Positions 1-8,877 of a DNA stretch of 64,000 bases are shown piece by piece. This DNA comes from Alphaproteobacteria bacterium (GTDB taxonomy: Bacteria > Pseudomonadota > Alphaproteobacteria > Rhodobacterales > Rhodobacteraceae): positions 62,001-126,000 of the forward strand of contig JAUIAS010000005.1 in NCBI GenBank assembly GCA_030425395.1, in the 5' to 3' direction. Both the position numbers and the translations under genes were made by a program. Position 1 is the stretch's first letter. Every line of letters begins with the position of its first letter. The notes under the pieces are model-generated. The model was not told the origin of the DNA, made no database searches, and saw only the letters and a program-made list of their open reading frames with translations.

Positions 1-1241
1 GCAAACCAGCCATCCTGAAGGATGTTGTCATCCTGCATCCGGAAATAGCTGTCCAGAACCCAATGCCCGCGCACCATGAGGTCGCCCTGGGTTTCCCCAT
101 CCCGAGGCAGGTCGCGTCCGTCGTCATCAACGATCTTCAATTCGACACCGAACGGCGGACGTCCCTGATTTTCCCGCAGGCGATGTTGCTCTTCGATCGG
201 CAGTTCAAGATGCCGCGCCAACGGCACGTTGATCGACCCGAGCGGCGACATTTCGGACATGCCCCAGGCGTGCACGGTTTCAACGCCATAGCTTTCGCGG
301 AACTCTGTAATCATGGACGGCGGACAGGCCGATCCCCCGATCACAGTGCGTTGCAACGCATCGAGCTTGGCACCGGACTTCTCGGCATAGGCCAGCAACC
401 CCTGCCAGATCGTGGGAACACCCAATGCAATGGTGACGTTCTCGCCCTCGATCAGGTTGACGAGGCTCTCGCCGTCAAGGTTCGGCCCCGGCAAGACCAT
501 CTGCGCGCCCACCATCGCCGAGCAATAGGGCGTGCCCCAGGCATTTACGTGGAACATCGGCACCACCGGCAAGACCACGTCGCGCGCCGACAGGGCCAAC
601 CCGTCTGCGAGATTTCCGCCAAAGGAATGCAACAGGGTCGAGCGGTGTGAATAAAGAACGCCCTTGGGGTTGCCGGTCGTGCCCGAGGTATAACACAGGG
701 ACGAGGCCGTGTTTTCATCGAAGCTGGGCCAGACAAATCCTTCGTCGCCGCCCGCGACCAGTTCGTCATAAAACTCCAGCCCGTCCAACTGCGCCGCCGC
801 CTCTTCGTCGCGCGGTCCCATCAGCACGACATGGCGCACATGTTCCAGCTTGTCGCGGATCGCCGCCACCAGCGGCACAAAGGTCCGGTCTATGAACACC
901 ACCCGGTCTTCCGCGTGATTGATGATATACACCAACTGTTCGGGGAAGAGACGCGGGTTGATCGTGTGCAGGACAAACCCAGCCCCTGACGCCCCGAAAT
1001 ACAGTTCGAGATGGCGGCGGTTGTTCCATGCAATGGTGGCAACCCGTGCCTGAGGTTCAAGCCCCAGCGCGCTCAGCGCCGAGCCGATGCGGCGCGCGTT
1101 GCGGGCAACGTCGCCCCAGGTCACCGTCTCGGTGCCGCCGGTGGTTTCAACCGAAACGATCTTTGTGCGATTGTGATACCTGTCGGCATGATCAATCAGC
1201 GACGAGATCAGCAACGGTGCCGTCATCATCTGTCCAAGCAT
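1..1241 (-). CDS. Acyl-CoA synthetase (AMP-binding family), 3' end beyond window
   Basis: Adenylate-forming enzyme that activates a carboxylic acid to its CoA thioester through an acyl-AMP. About 413 residues are visible and the C-terminal subdomain lies outside the window. The P-loop-like A3 motif YTSGTTGNPKG sits near residue 185, followed by the substrate-pocket segment VPMFHVNAWG typical of AlkK-like medium/long-chain fatty acyl-CoA synthetases, and the A5 motif WGMSEMSPLG. The start ATG at 1241 is preceded by a clear GGAGAGAG ribosome site. It is read divergently from the thioesterase at 1579, so ligase and thioesterase lie close together. Chain-length preference cannot be read from the sequence. 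The family is secure; the fatty-acid substrate is inferred. Confidence 0.9.
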   Translation of the reverse strand, partial: MLGQMMTAPLLISSLIDHADRYHNRTKIVSVETTGGTETVTWGDVARNARRIGSALSALGLEPQARVATIAWNNRRHLELYFGASGAGFVLHTINPRLFPEQLVYIINHAEDRVVFIDRTFVPLVAAIRDKLEHVRHVVLMGPRDEEAAAQLDGLEFYDELVAGGDEGFVWPSFDENTASSLCYTSGTTGNPKGVLYSHRSTLLHSFGGNLADGLALSARDVVLPVVPMFHVNAWGTPYCSAMVGAQMVLPGPNLDGESLVNLIEGENVTIALGVPTIWQGLLAYAEKSGAKLDALQRTVIGGSACPPSMITEFRESYGVETVHAWGMSEMSPLGSINVPLARHLELPIEEQHRLRENQGRPPFGVELKIVDDDGRDLPRDGETQGDLMVRGHWVLDSYFRMQDDNILQDGWF

Positions 1242-1578
1242 GGTGTTCTCTCTCCTCGATTTCGACGGCGTCGCACGCGTCGCCACTCCCCATTTTCAAC
1301 GCGCAAAGTGCCAAGCCCCGCGACATTTTGCAACGGGACAGAGCCACGTCAAACCGCCCATGACGGAACGTCGCGACAACCCCGGGCGCGCTGTCTTTTT
1401 CCTGTGCAGGCTGACGACATCCCAGCGGGCAGCAGCCACACCACCCGCGCGCGCAACGGATACCTTGGATTGGGGTATTTGAAACGAGAAAGAAGCAGAA
1501 GGCGCGCCATACATGGACGCGGCGCGCCGCCGACAAAACGCCCTTGCCTTGCCCGCGTCGGGCGCGTAGCCCGGAACC
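1242..1578. other. Intergenic region between divergent acyl-CoA synthetase and thioesterase
   Basis: No convincing gene is visible in these 337 bases; open frames here are short and lack ribosome sites. It must hold the promoters of both flanking genes, but I see no clean -35/-10 pair. Positions 1472-1501 carry one copy of a dispersed repeat (GGGGTATTTGAAACGAG and following bases), which recurs in inverted orientation near 8820-8863. Confidence 0.6.
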
Positions 1579-2070
1579 ATGGCTCTGAGATATCATACCC
1601 CGCTTTCACCGGCTGAACAGATGGCGTTCGGCATGAGCAAGGTGCAGCCGCTGGCGATTGCCGACAAGGTGCGGTTTGCCGAGCTGGACCGGCTCAATCA
1701 CGTCAACAACAAGGCCTATATGACCTGGTTCGAGACGCTGCGCGTGATCTATTTCGATCTGTTCTGTGCGCCCCATTATCCCGCAGGCGCGCAACAGCCG
1801 CGCGGCGTTGTCCGGTCGGGGCAGATCCATTTCCTGCACGAGATGCTGATGGGCGAAGACTACGTGGCCACGGCCGGTATCAGCGCCTTTCGCAACACAT
1901 CCTATACGATCCATCAGGAAATCTGGGTGGGCGCTCAGCTACGCGCGACCTTCGATTGCGTTTTCGTATCGCTGCGCCCGGACGGATCGGGGCAGCGTTA
2001 TCCCCTGCCGGACAGCCTCAAGGCGCATTTCCGCGGTGCGGATGGCGCCATTGACGAGGTCAAGGCCTGA
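1579..2070 (+). CDS. Acyl-CoA thioesterase, 4HBT hotdog family
   Basis: A 163-residue single-domain hotdog-fold protein. The stretch FAELDRLNHVNNKAYMTWFE contains the D-x-x-x-H-V-N-N pattern of 4-hydroxybenzoyl-CoA/FadM-type thioesterases, where Asp is the catalytic residue and the following long helix packs in the hotdog. Family members hydrolyse acyl-CoA or acyl-ACP in the cytosol. The ATG at 1579 has only a weak GGAA upstream; Met codons at 1621 and 1633 are possible alternative starts and would still keep the motif. It converges on pgl with only 40 bases between the stops. Substrate unknown. Confidence 0.85.
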   Translation: MALRYHTPLSPAEQMAFGMSKVQPLAIADKVRFAELDRLNHVNNKAYMTWFETLRVIYFDLFCAPHYPAGAQQPRGVVRSGQIHFLHEMLMGEDYVATAGISAFRNTSYTIHQEIWVGAQLRATFDCVFVSLRPDGSGQRYPLPDSLKAHFRGADGAIDEVKA

Positions 2071-2110
2071 TATCGGGACGCCGCGCCGGACGCACCATCC
2101 TGTTGCCAGA

Positions 2111-2770
2111 TCAGAGCGCCCAGTGCACCACCAGATCGCTGGCAACCCGCCGCACCGGGGTGTCTGTGGAGGCCGCGTTCAGCGCATCACGTTTTGCCGC
2201 GCCAAAGATGACCAGATGTTTGGCCAACGCCCCGTTAAGCACATGCGCGGCCAGCGACAGGCGGGTTTCAGGCTGGCTGGCCGGGCTCTGGCTGACCACG
2301 GCAGGGGCATCCGGATCAAGCGCCTGGGCCAGATCGGGCGCGTCGGGGAAGAGCGATGCCACATGGCCATCCTCGCCCATTCCCAGAAGCAACACCGACA
2401 GCGGCAGATGTGCCTGAACGGCTTTGGCAGCCGCGGCTGCCCCGTCCCGGGCGCTGAGCCCCGCACGATAGAAAGGGATCATCGTCGCGGCCTCTGCCGG
2501 ACCGGTCAGCAACCGCTCTGAGATCATCGCCGCGTTGGACCGCGCGTTGTCCGGTGCCACCCAGCGTTCGTCGGTGGCCATCACCGTCACGCGCTCCCAA
2601 TCAAGGCGCGCCGCCGAGAGCACGTCGAAGATCGGGCCGGGCGTTGTGCCACCGGGCACGGCGAGGCTGACCGTGTCGTGGTGCAGCAGTGCGTTCTTGA
2701 TATCCCCTGCAAGGTTGTTGGCCAGGTTGATGGCCAGTTGATCGCGATCCGCATATGTTTCGAAAATCAT
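2111..2770 (-). CDS. pgl: 6-phosphogluconolactonase
   Basis: Hydrolyses 6-phosphogluconolactone, the product of the adjacent zwf enzyme, to 6-phosphogluconate in the cytosol. The 219-residue length suits DevB-type lactonases. Visible family motifs are VSLAVPGGTTPGP near residue 42, the segment MATDERWV near residue 70, and LLGMGEDGHVASLFPDAP in the middle. The ATG at 2770 overlaps the zwf stop as ATGA, so translation is probably coupled; an in-frame Met 18 bases upstream lies inside zwf and is less likely. zwf-pgl is a standard order in this family of bacteria. High confidence. Confidence 0.95.
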   Translation of the reverse strand: MIFETYADRDQLAINLANNLAGDIKNALLHHDTVSLAVPGGTTPGPIFDVLSAARLDWERVTVMATDERWVAPDNARSNAAMISERLLTGPAEAATMIPFYRAGLSARDGAAAAAKAVQAHLPLSVLLLGMGEDGHVASLFPDAPDLAQALDPDAPAVVSQSPASQPETRLSLAAHVLNGALAKHLVIFGAAKRDALNAASTDTPVRRVASDLVVHWAL

Positions 2771-4233
2771 GGCCTTATTCCTCTCCATTCCCGTTTGTCA
2801 CGCCGCATGAGAAGGTCCGCGTCCCCCGGTCCGGCGCTCCCGATATCGTAGGGTTTGGGAACGTCGCCGCGCTTTTGCCATCCCGCGATGACAGGATCGG
2901 TCCAGCCCCAGGCGGCTTCGACCTCATCGCCGCGCATGAACAGGGTCTGGTTGCCACGGATCACATCCATGATCAATCTTTCATAGGCGTCGGGCGGGTT
3001 TTCCCCTTCTTCCCCAAGAGCATCGGCAAAGCTCATGTCGAGCGGCACATCCACCAGGCGCATCCCGCCCTGCCCCGGTTCCTTGATCGTCACATGCAGC
3101 GTGATGCCTTCGTTGGGTTGCAACCGGATCGTCAGGACATTGGCATGGCGGCCCGCCTCGGCACCAAAAATCGAATGTGGCGCGTCCTTGAACATCACGT
3201 TGATAACCGAGGACCGCGCCGCCAGCCGTTTGCCGGTGCGCAAATAGAACGGCGTGCCGGACCAGCGCCAGTTGCTGATCCGAGCCTTGAGCGCGACATA
3301 GGTTTCGGTGGTGGTACGTGGATTGCGGACCTCGTCGCGATACCCAGTCTGATCGACACCGTTTGACGCGTATTGACCGCGCACGATGTGATGCGGTTCA
3401 ACGGGATCGAGCGCGCGGATCACCTTGAGTTTTTCGTCGCGCACCGCGTCGGGCTCGAACTGTGCAGGTGGTTCCATCGCGATCAGGCACAACAGCTGCA
3501 TCAGGTGATTTTGCATCATATCGCGCATCGCGCCCGCGCCGTCGTAGTATTCGGCACGCCCGCCGACCCCCACGCTTTCGGCAACGGTGATCTGGATATG
3601 ATCAACGTATTGGCTGTTCCACAGGGGTTCGAACAGAACATTTCCGAACCGGACCGCCATGAGGTTCTGAACGGTTTCCTTGCCCAGATAGTGATCTATC
3701 CGGTAGATCTGGCCTTCGTCGAAATGCGCAGCCAGCGTCGCGTTCAGCGCGCGGGCGGTTCCGAGATCCTGACCAAAGGGTTTCTCAACGACGATCCGCG
3801 TCTGGGCCGACGCCAGCCCGTGGGAATGAATGCGTTGCGCCAGATCCCCGAACAAGGCAGGCCCGACCGAGAAGTAGAACGCGCGAACCCGATCCTCGGG
3901 CAGGCAGGCGGCCAGTGCCTGCCAGCCGGCATCGCCGCGTGCATCCACGGCGACGTAATCGAGATGCGCCAAGAACCCGTCAAGCGCCTGCGCGTTGGCT
4001 TCGCTCGCGACCAGTTCCGGGCCGAATTCCGCGATCGCCTCGGCGGTCATCTGTCGGAATCCGTCACCCCCCATGTCGCGCCGTGCGGCCCCGATCACCC
4101 GCGCGCCGTTCGGCATCTGACCCGCGCAATAACGTCGGAACAACGCGGGCAGGATCTTGCGACGGGCCAGATCACCCGTGCAGCCAAAGACCACAAGATC
4201 GAACGCGTCGACAGGGATCACACGCGATACCAT
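2767..4233 (-). CDS. zwf: Glucose-6-phosphate 1-dehydrogenase
   Basis: Oxidises glucose 6-phosphate to 6-phosphogluconolactone with NAD(P), the entry step of the Entner-Doudoroff and pentose phosphate routes. The 488-residue protein has the N-terminal dinucleotide-binding segment VVFGCTGDLARRK (residues 14-26), VVEKPFG (about 148-154) and the active-site signature RIDHYLGKE (about 178-186) with the substrate-binding Lys185. An AAAGGAT ribosome site precedes the ATG. It is the first gene of a two-gene operon with pgl (ATGA overlap). No edd or eda is present in the window. Confidence 0.97.
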   Translation of the reverse strand: MVSRVIPVDAFDLVVFGCTGDLARRKILPALFRRYCAGQMPNGARVIGAARRDMGGDGFRQMTAEAIAEFGPELVASEANAQALDGFLAHLDYVAVDARGDAGWQALAACLPEDRVRAFYFSVGPALFGDLAQRIHSHGLASAQTRIVVEKPFGQDLGTARALNATLAAHFDEGQIYRIDHYLGKETVQNLMAVRFGNVLFEPLWNSQYVDHIQITVAESVGVGGRAEYYDGAGAMRDMMQNHLMQLLCLIAMEPPAQFEPDAVRDEKLKVIRALDPVEPHHIVRGQYASNGVDQTGYRDEVRNPRTTTETYVALKARISNWRWSGTPFYLRTGKRLAARSSVINVMFKDAPHSIFGAEAGRHANVLTIRLQPNEGITLHVTIKEPGQGGMRLVDVPLDMSFADALGEEGENPPDAYERLIMDVIRGNQTLFMRGDEVEAAWGWTDPVIAGWQKRGDVPKPYDIGSAGPGDADLLMRRDKREWRGIRP

Positions 4234-4350
4234 TGGCCGGACTATCCTTTTGAACGTTGCTTTGGTCGGTCACACGCACCCTAGCACGCCCGCCGGGTAT
4301 CTCAACGGGGTTCGCGGGCGCTGTGCAGGATGCGTGGGGGCACCCTGCGC

Positions 4351-5415
4351 CTACTTCAACGCGATGATGTGGCCATCGCGCGGCGCGGCACGGCCATTGG
4401 CGATCTGGTCATAGACATCGGGGGCGCTGTCGAGACCGTCATGGACTACGATATCAAGCCAGGCATCGGCCTCCTCAGCCAGCGATTTCCAAGCTTGGGT
4501 GATGCGTTTTTCGACGACGCCGGGGCCCCAATCCTCGCGGCGTTTGGCAACCTGTGCAGGCGCGAAAAAGAACTGGGGGCGCGGGCCGTCAAGTTTGAGA
4601 TCGGGTCGGAACTTGTCCCAATGGCTGGTGCCGACGGCGGCAGAATGGCGCAGATGATCCCCCAAATGGCTGTGCAGTTGTTCGCGCACCTTGGCGTTGC
4701 CCGCCATATCGACAAAGACAGAGGCGCGTTGCGGCAGATCGGCCACCTGATCATAGGTCAAAACTGTATCACAGGCCCCTGTTTTGGATACATATTCCGC
4801 GTTCGCCTCTCCGGTGAGGCCGATCACCGTGACCGGGTGCCCATCAAGCCCCGAAAGAAACTTGCACAACCCAAGACCTGTCTTGGAGGACGCCGAGCCT
4901 ATGATGACCTGCTCAGCCCCAAAGAACCCGTTGTCCTCCAGAAAATCCATCAACAACCATGACGTCGCCAACAAGGGTTGGAGCAAGGCGCGCAGGTCTT
5001 CCTGCTTGTCCTCGGCCGGGGGCACAATGGTATAGCGATTGTAAACCGCGGCCAGATCGGCGCGATGGGGCGCGCTGTCCACGATCATGCCTGCGGCGTC
5101 ACTCTGGGGGCGTAACACGCAGGTTTCGGCCAGTGGCCAGAACCCGTAAAGCCGGGTGCCCACGGGCAGCGCGTCGCTGCGCGATTCCGTCACCTCGGCC
5201 GTGCCCCAGACCGGCAACAGGCCTTGGCCGGGCTGACCGCTGGGAAAGAACTGCCAGTATTTCAGCATGTCGCCCGCCGCCGCATAGGTCACGTTGTTGG
5301 CCGTCAGCGCGCAGCGGCGCAGCGCCACACGCGCCTCTGCATCCTCAAGGGCGCGGTTGGGTTGCGGCCCCATCTGGGTGCGGCGAATATCCGTCTGGTC
5401 GATCATCATCTGCAT
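4351..5415 (-). CDS. DUF2855 family protein
   Basis: A 354-residue protein matching the DUF2855 family, which looks like a divergent medium-chain dehydrogenase/reductase. The N-terminal half resembles the GroES-like domain (ALTANNVTYAAAGDMLKYW), and the second half has a nucleotide-binding-like turn in VIIGSASSKTGLGLCKFL. The zinc-ligand pattern of true alcohol dehydrogenases is not evident. No substrate is known for the family. The start at 5415 is backed by GGGAGGAC seven bases upstream. It stands alone between zwf and usg on the same strand, with gaps of about 85-120 bases, so co-transcription is possible but unproven. Confidence 0.85.
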   Translation of the reverse strand: MQMMIDQTDIRRTQMGPQPNRALEDAEARVALRRCALTANNVTYAAAGDMLKYWQFFPSGQPGQGLLPVWGTAEVTESRSDALPVGTRLYGFWPLAETCVLRPQSDAAGMIVDSAPHRADLAAVYNRYTIVPPAEDKQEDLRALLQPLLATSWLLMDFLEDNGFFGAEQVIIGSASSKTGLGLCKFLSGLDGHPVTVIGLTGEANAEYVSKTGACDTVLTYDQVADLPQRASVFVDMAGNAKVREQLHSHLGDHLRHSAAVGTSHWDKFRPDLKLDGPRPQFFFAPAQVAKRREDWGPGVVEKRITQAWKSLAEEADAWLDIVVHDGLDSAPDVYDQIANGRAAPRDGHIIALK

Positions 5416-5500
5416 TTGTCGTCCTCCCGTTGGCCGAGCCTAATCCGGGGCCCGCCCTTGGGAACAGGCAAACGCCGCGTCAATTCACGCCGCGCGGATA

Positions 5501-5770
5501 TCAATGCAGGGTAAATTCCCCCACCATGTTACGCCATTCACCGGGCGCGATCATCTTGCGATGAGTGAACCGAACCGAATGCAGCGGCCCTTCTATCTCT
5601 TTTTGCCAAAACTCGACGAAGTCGAGCAGCCGTGGATGATCCGGCGCGAGATCATAGTCCTGCCAGACAAAGGAATTCAGAACATGGGCATAATCGGGCA
5701 TATGATAGAAAAATTCCGCCGTGGTCAGCCCATATCCCCGCAGCATCAATTCCGTTTCAGTTGCGTGCAT
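5501..5770 (-). CDS. usg: Usg family protein
   Basis: An 89-residue protein of the Usg family, conserved in alphaproteobacteria and often noted near trpF elsewhere; biochemical function unknown. Recognisable features are the N-terminal LMLRGYGLTTAEFFYHMPD and the central DYDLAPDHPRLLDFVEFW. No signal peptide or membrane segment is present. AAAGAGGC lies just upstream of the ATG. No tryptophan genes are nearby here. The AT-richer 180 bases upstream separate it from divergent gyrA and must carry both promoters. Confidence 0.85.
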   Translation of the reverse strand: MHATETELMLRGYGLTTAEFFYHMPDYAHVLNSFVWQDYDLAPDHPRLLDFVEFWQKEIEGPLHSVRFTHRKMIAPGEWRNMVGEFTLH

Positions 5771-5900
5771 TTTTTGCCTCTTTCGAATCTTGATACTGAT
5801 ATTGATCCAAATGGAGATTAATTTTTCAACAAAAACATGCTGTTATCAGCTATCATAGATGGCTGCCAAGCCTGTCGCCAAGGACAAGCTCCGACAGGCA

Positions 5901-5932
5901 TTGCACCTGATATACCCAGTCTGATAAGGTGC
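5901..5932 (+). promoter_or_regulatory. Candidate gyrA promoter with inverted repeat
   Basis: TTGCAC at 5901-5906 and GATAAG at 5923-5928, spaced by 16 bases, make a plausible sigma-70-type promoter ahead of gyrA. The inverted repeat GCACCT (5903-5908) / AGGTGC (5927-5932) overlaps both elements and could be an operator or a short hairpin. Sequence-only inference. Confidence 0.35.
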
Positions 5933-5950
5933 AAACACAAGATATAGATC

Positions 5951-8713
5951 GTGCAGAAAAAGCGGGCAATCAACGTGAACGACACGCCGGAAACACCTGA
6001 AAACGAAGAAGAAATGCCGCCAGAACGCCCCGTGTTCGACGGCCCCTCGGTTTCCATCGAACAGGAAATGCGCACGTCGTACCTCGACTATGCGATGTCC
6101 GTCATCGTTTCACGGGCGATCCCGGATCTGCGCGACGGGTTGAAACCGGTGCACCGGCGTATCCTCTATGCAATGCATGAAACCGGCAACAGTCATGACA
6201 AGTCCTACCGCAAATCCGCCCGCCCGGTCGGAGATGTCATGGGTAAATACCACCCGCATGGTGACAGCGCGATCTATGACGCGCTGGTGCGGATGGCGCA
6301 GGATTTCTCGATGTCGCTGCCGCTGCTCGACGGACAGGGCAATTTTGGGTCCATGGACGGCGATAACCCTGCCGCGATGCGCTATACCGAAGTGCGCATG
6401 GACAAACCCGCCGCCTACCTGTTGGCCGATATCGACAAGGAGACCGTCGATTTTCAGGACAATTATGATGGCAAGGACCGTGAACCCACGGTGCTGCCGG
6501 CGCGGTTCCCCAACATGCTCGTCAACGGCGCGGGCGGTATCGCGGTGGGCATGGCCACCAATATCCCGCCGCATAACCTCGGCGAAATCGTCGATGCCAC
6601 GCTGGCCCTGATCGACGACCCGGACCTGACCAGCGAACAACTGATTCAATACGTGCCCGGCCCCGACTTTCCCACCGGCGGTTTGATGCTGGGCCGTTCC
6701 GGCGCGCGCAAAGCGTATCTGGAAGGCCGCGGCAGCGTCATCATCCGTGCCAAGACCCGCGTCGAGGAATTGCGCAAGGATCGCTATGCCATCATCGTGG
6801 AAGAGATCCCCTATCAGGTCAACAAGTCCGCGATGATCGAAAAGATCGCCGAACAGGTCCGCGAAAAGAAGATCGAAGGCGTGGCCCACGTTCAGGACGA
6901 ATCCGACAGAAACGGTGTGCGGGTGGTGATCGAACTCAAACGCGATGCCACGCCGGAAGTGGTGCTGAACCAGCTCTACCGGTTCTCGTCAATGCAGACA
7001 TATTTCGGGTGCAACATGCTTGCGCTCAATGGCGGACGCCCCGAACAGCTGACGCTGCGCCGCTTCCTGACCTCGTTCATCGACTTCCGCGAAGACGTGG
7101 TGGCCCGGCGCACGGCCCATGACCTGCGCAAGGCCCGTGAACGCAGTCATGTCCTGTGCGGCCTCGCCGTGGCCGTCTCCAACGTCGACGAAGTGGTTGC
7201 GACGATCCGGTCTTCGGCCGATGCCGCGGAAGCGCGGCGCAAGCTGATGGAGCGGCGCTGGCCCGCCGGCGACATCGCCGACTATATCCGACTGATCGAC
7301 GATCCGACCCACAAGATGAACGACGACGGCACCTATAACCTGTCGGAAACGCAGGCGCGCGCCATCCTCGAATTGCGTTTGCAGCGGCTGACCCAGATTG
7401 GCGTCAAGGAAGTGACCGACGAACTGGAAACCCTCGCCGCCAAGATCAAGGAATATCTTGAAATTCTGGGATCGCGCGAGCGGATCATGGGGATCATCGC
7501 CGCCGAACTTCAAGAGGTGAAAGACCTTTTCGCGGTGCCCCGGCGGACCGAAATCGTCGACTGGTCCGGCGATATGGAAGACGAAGACCTCATCGAACGC
7601 GAAGAGATGGTCGTCACCGTTACATCCGGCGGCTATATCAAACGCACCCGGCTTGCCGATTTCCGCGCCCAGAAACGCGGCGGCAAGGGGCTGTCGGGCA
7701 TGCAGACCAAGGAAGAAGACGTCGTCACCACCCTGTTCGTGGCCAATACCCATACGCAACTGCTGTTTTTCACCACCGATGGCATGGCCTACAAGCTCAA
7801 GACCTGGCGACTGCCGCTTGGTGGGCGCACGTCCAAAGGCAAGGCGATCGTCAACATCCTGCCGATTCCGACCGGCGTGTCGATCGCCGCGATCATGCCG
7901 GTGGACCGCGACGAAAGCGAATGGGCCGACTTGCAAATCATGTTTGCCACATCCTCGGGCGACGTGCGGCGCAACGCGCTTTCGGATTTCACCAATGTGA
8001 AATCCAACGGCAAAATTGCGATGAAACTGCCCGAAGACGGCACCAGCCTTGTGAATGCACGCATCTGTTCCGAAGACGACGACGTGATGCTGGTCACCGA
8101 TTCCGGGCGCGCAATTCGCTTCGCGACAACCGATGTCCGTGTCTTCAAGGGCCGCGATTCCACGGGCGTGCGCGGCATCCGTCTCAGTGGCGACGACTGC
8201 GTGGTGTCGATGTCGGTGATCCGTCACTCCAAATACACCCCCGAGCAGCGCGCCGCCTATCTCAAGATGCGCCGCGCAATGGCTGGGCTGACGGATGAGG
8301 ATGCGGATGGCACCGATGACGACGCCGTGGCCGATCCGAACTTCTCAACCGAACTCTATGCCGAAATGTCGGCCTCGGAGAACCTGATCCTGACGATCAC
8401 CTCCAAGGGCGCGGGCAAACTGTCTTCGTCGCACGACTACCCTGTTCGCGGACGCGGTGGCATGGGGGTGACGGCGATGGACAAGGCCATGCGTGGCGGA
8501 CCGCTTGTGGCCTCCTTCCCGGTCGAGTTGGGCGACCAGGTGATGCTGGCCACCTCAAAAGGCCAGTCGATCCGGGTTCCGGTGGACGGCATTTCCTTCC
8601 GCTCTCGCAGCGCGGGCGGTGTCAGGGTGTTCAATACCGGCTCCGGAGAAGAAGTCGTATCCGTGGCATGGATCGCCGATCAGGGTGACGAGGACGAAGA
8701 AACCGAAGCGTAA
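5951..8713 (+). CDS. gyrA: DNA gyrase subunit A
   Basis: Breakage-rejoining subunit of the A2B2 topoisomerase that introduces negative supercoils. The 920-residue length is normal for alphaproteobacterial GyrA. Numbering from the GTG at 5951, the catalytic Tyr145 lies in [10 protein letters not shown]. The quinolone-resistance region [17 protein letters not shown] keeps Ser106 and Asp110, the residues equivalent to E. coli Ser83 and Asp87, so no classical resistance change is seen. The C-terminal half carries the beta-pinwheel repeats, including the GyrA-box-like QKRGGKG. Start is uncertain: GTG 5951 or GTG 5975, neither with a strong ribosome site. Acidic insert [12 protein letters not shown] precedes the last blades. 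Monocistronic. Confidence 0.97.
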   Translation: MQKKRAINVNDTPETPENEEEMPPERPVFDGPSVSIEQEMRTSYLDYAMSVIVSRAIPDLRDGLKPVHRRILYAMHETGNSHDKSYRKSARPVGDVMGKYHPHGDSAIYDALVRMAQDFSMSLPLLDGQGNFGSMDGDNPAAMRYTEVRMDKPAAYLLADIDKETVDFQDNYDGKDREPTVLPARFPNMLVNGAGGIAVGMATNIPPHNLGEIVDATLALIDDPDLTSEQLIQYVPGPDFPTGGLMLGRSGARKAYLEGRGSVIIRAKTRVEELRKDRYAIIVEEIPYQVNKSAMIEKIAEQVREKKIEGVAHVQDESDRNGVRVVIELKRDATPEVVLNQLYRFSSMQTYFGCNMLALNGGRPEQLTLRRFLTSFIDFREDVVARRTAHDLRKARERSHVLCGLAVAVSNVDEVVATIRSSADAAEARRKLMERRWPAGDIADYIRLIDDPTHKMNDDGTYNLSETQARAILELRLQRLTQIGVKEVTDELETLAAKIKEYLEILGSRERIMGIIAAELQEVKDLFAVPRRTEIVDWSGDMEDEDLIEREEMVVTVTSGGYIKRTRLADFRAQKRGGKGLSGMQTKEEDVVTTLFVANTHTQLLFFTTDGMAYKLKTWRLPLGGRTSKGKAIVNILPIPTGVSIAAIMPVDRDESEWADLQIMFATSSGDVRRNALSDFTNVKSNGKIAMKLPEDGTSLVNARICSEDDDVMLVTDSGRAIRFATTDVRVFKGRDSTGVRGIRLSGDDCVVSMSVIRHSKYTPEQRAAYLKMRRAMAGLTDEDADGTDDDAVADPNFSTELYAEMSASENLILTITSKGAGKLSSSHDYPVRGRGGMGVTAMDKAMRGGPLVASFPVELGDQVMLATSKGQSIRVPVDGISFRSRSAGGVRVFNTGSGEEVVSVAWIADQGDEDEETEA

Positions 8714-8734
8714 AACCCGGCCTGAAACGCCGCA

Positions 8735-8768
8735 GGGGGGCGCTGCCCCCCGACGCGCAAAGCGCGTC
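8735..8768 (+). terminator. Tandem hairpin terminator after gyrA
   Basis: Two adjacent stem-loops follow the gyrA stop: six G's plus C pairing with the matching G plus six C's (8735-8751), then GACGCG/CGCGTC (8752-8768). A C-run and the repeat element with TATTTTT follow. The T tract is short, so termination is likely but not textbook. Confidence 0.6.
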
Positions 8769-8770
8769 CC

Positions 8771-8863
8771 CCCCGGAGTATTTTTGGCCAGAAGAAGGGC
8801 CGCGTTAACGTTAATGCAAAACTTCTGCTTCTTTCTCGTTCCAAATACCCCCGCCGGAGGCGG
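8771..8863. repeat. Inverted pair of dispersed intergenic repeats
   Basis: Positions 8771-8799 hold CCCCGGAGTATTTTTGGCCA followed by GAAGAAGGG. Positions 8817-8863 hold a related element in inverse orientation (reverse complement begins GGGGGTATTTGGAACGAG then AAAGAAGCAGAAG). The pair sits between the convergent gyrA and M32 carboxypeptidase genes. Related copies occur at 1472, 23297, 57141 and 57217. Confidence 0.75.
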
Positions 8864-8877
8864 TCCCACGGATCGTA

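Noticed and set aside
24-1028. Several short plus-strand frames at the start of the window.
   Set aside because: They lie opposite the acyl-CoA synthetase, whose minus-strand frame runs off the window edge and carries clear motifs.
6989-8227. A 412-codon minus-strand open frame within gyrA.
   Set aside because: Antisense of a certain housekeeping gene, His/Gly/Asp-rich with no recognisable motif.
5951-8713. Possible quinolone-resistance change in gyrA.
   Set aside because: The positions equivalent to Ser83 and Asp87 are unchanged (Ser106, Asp110).
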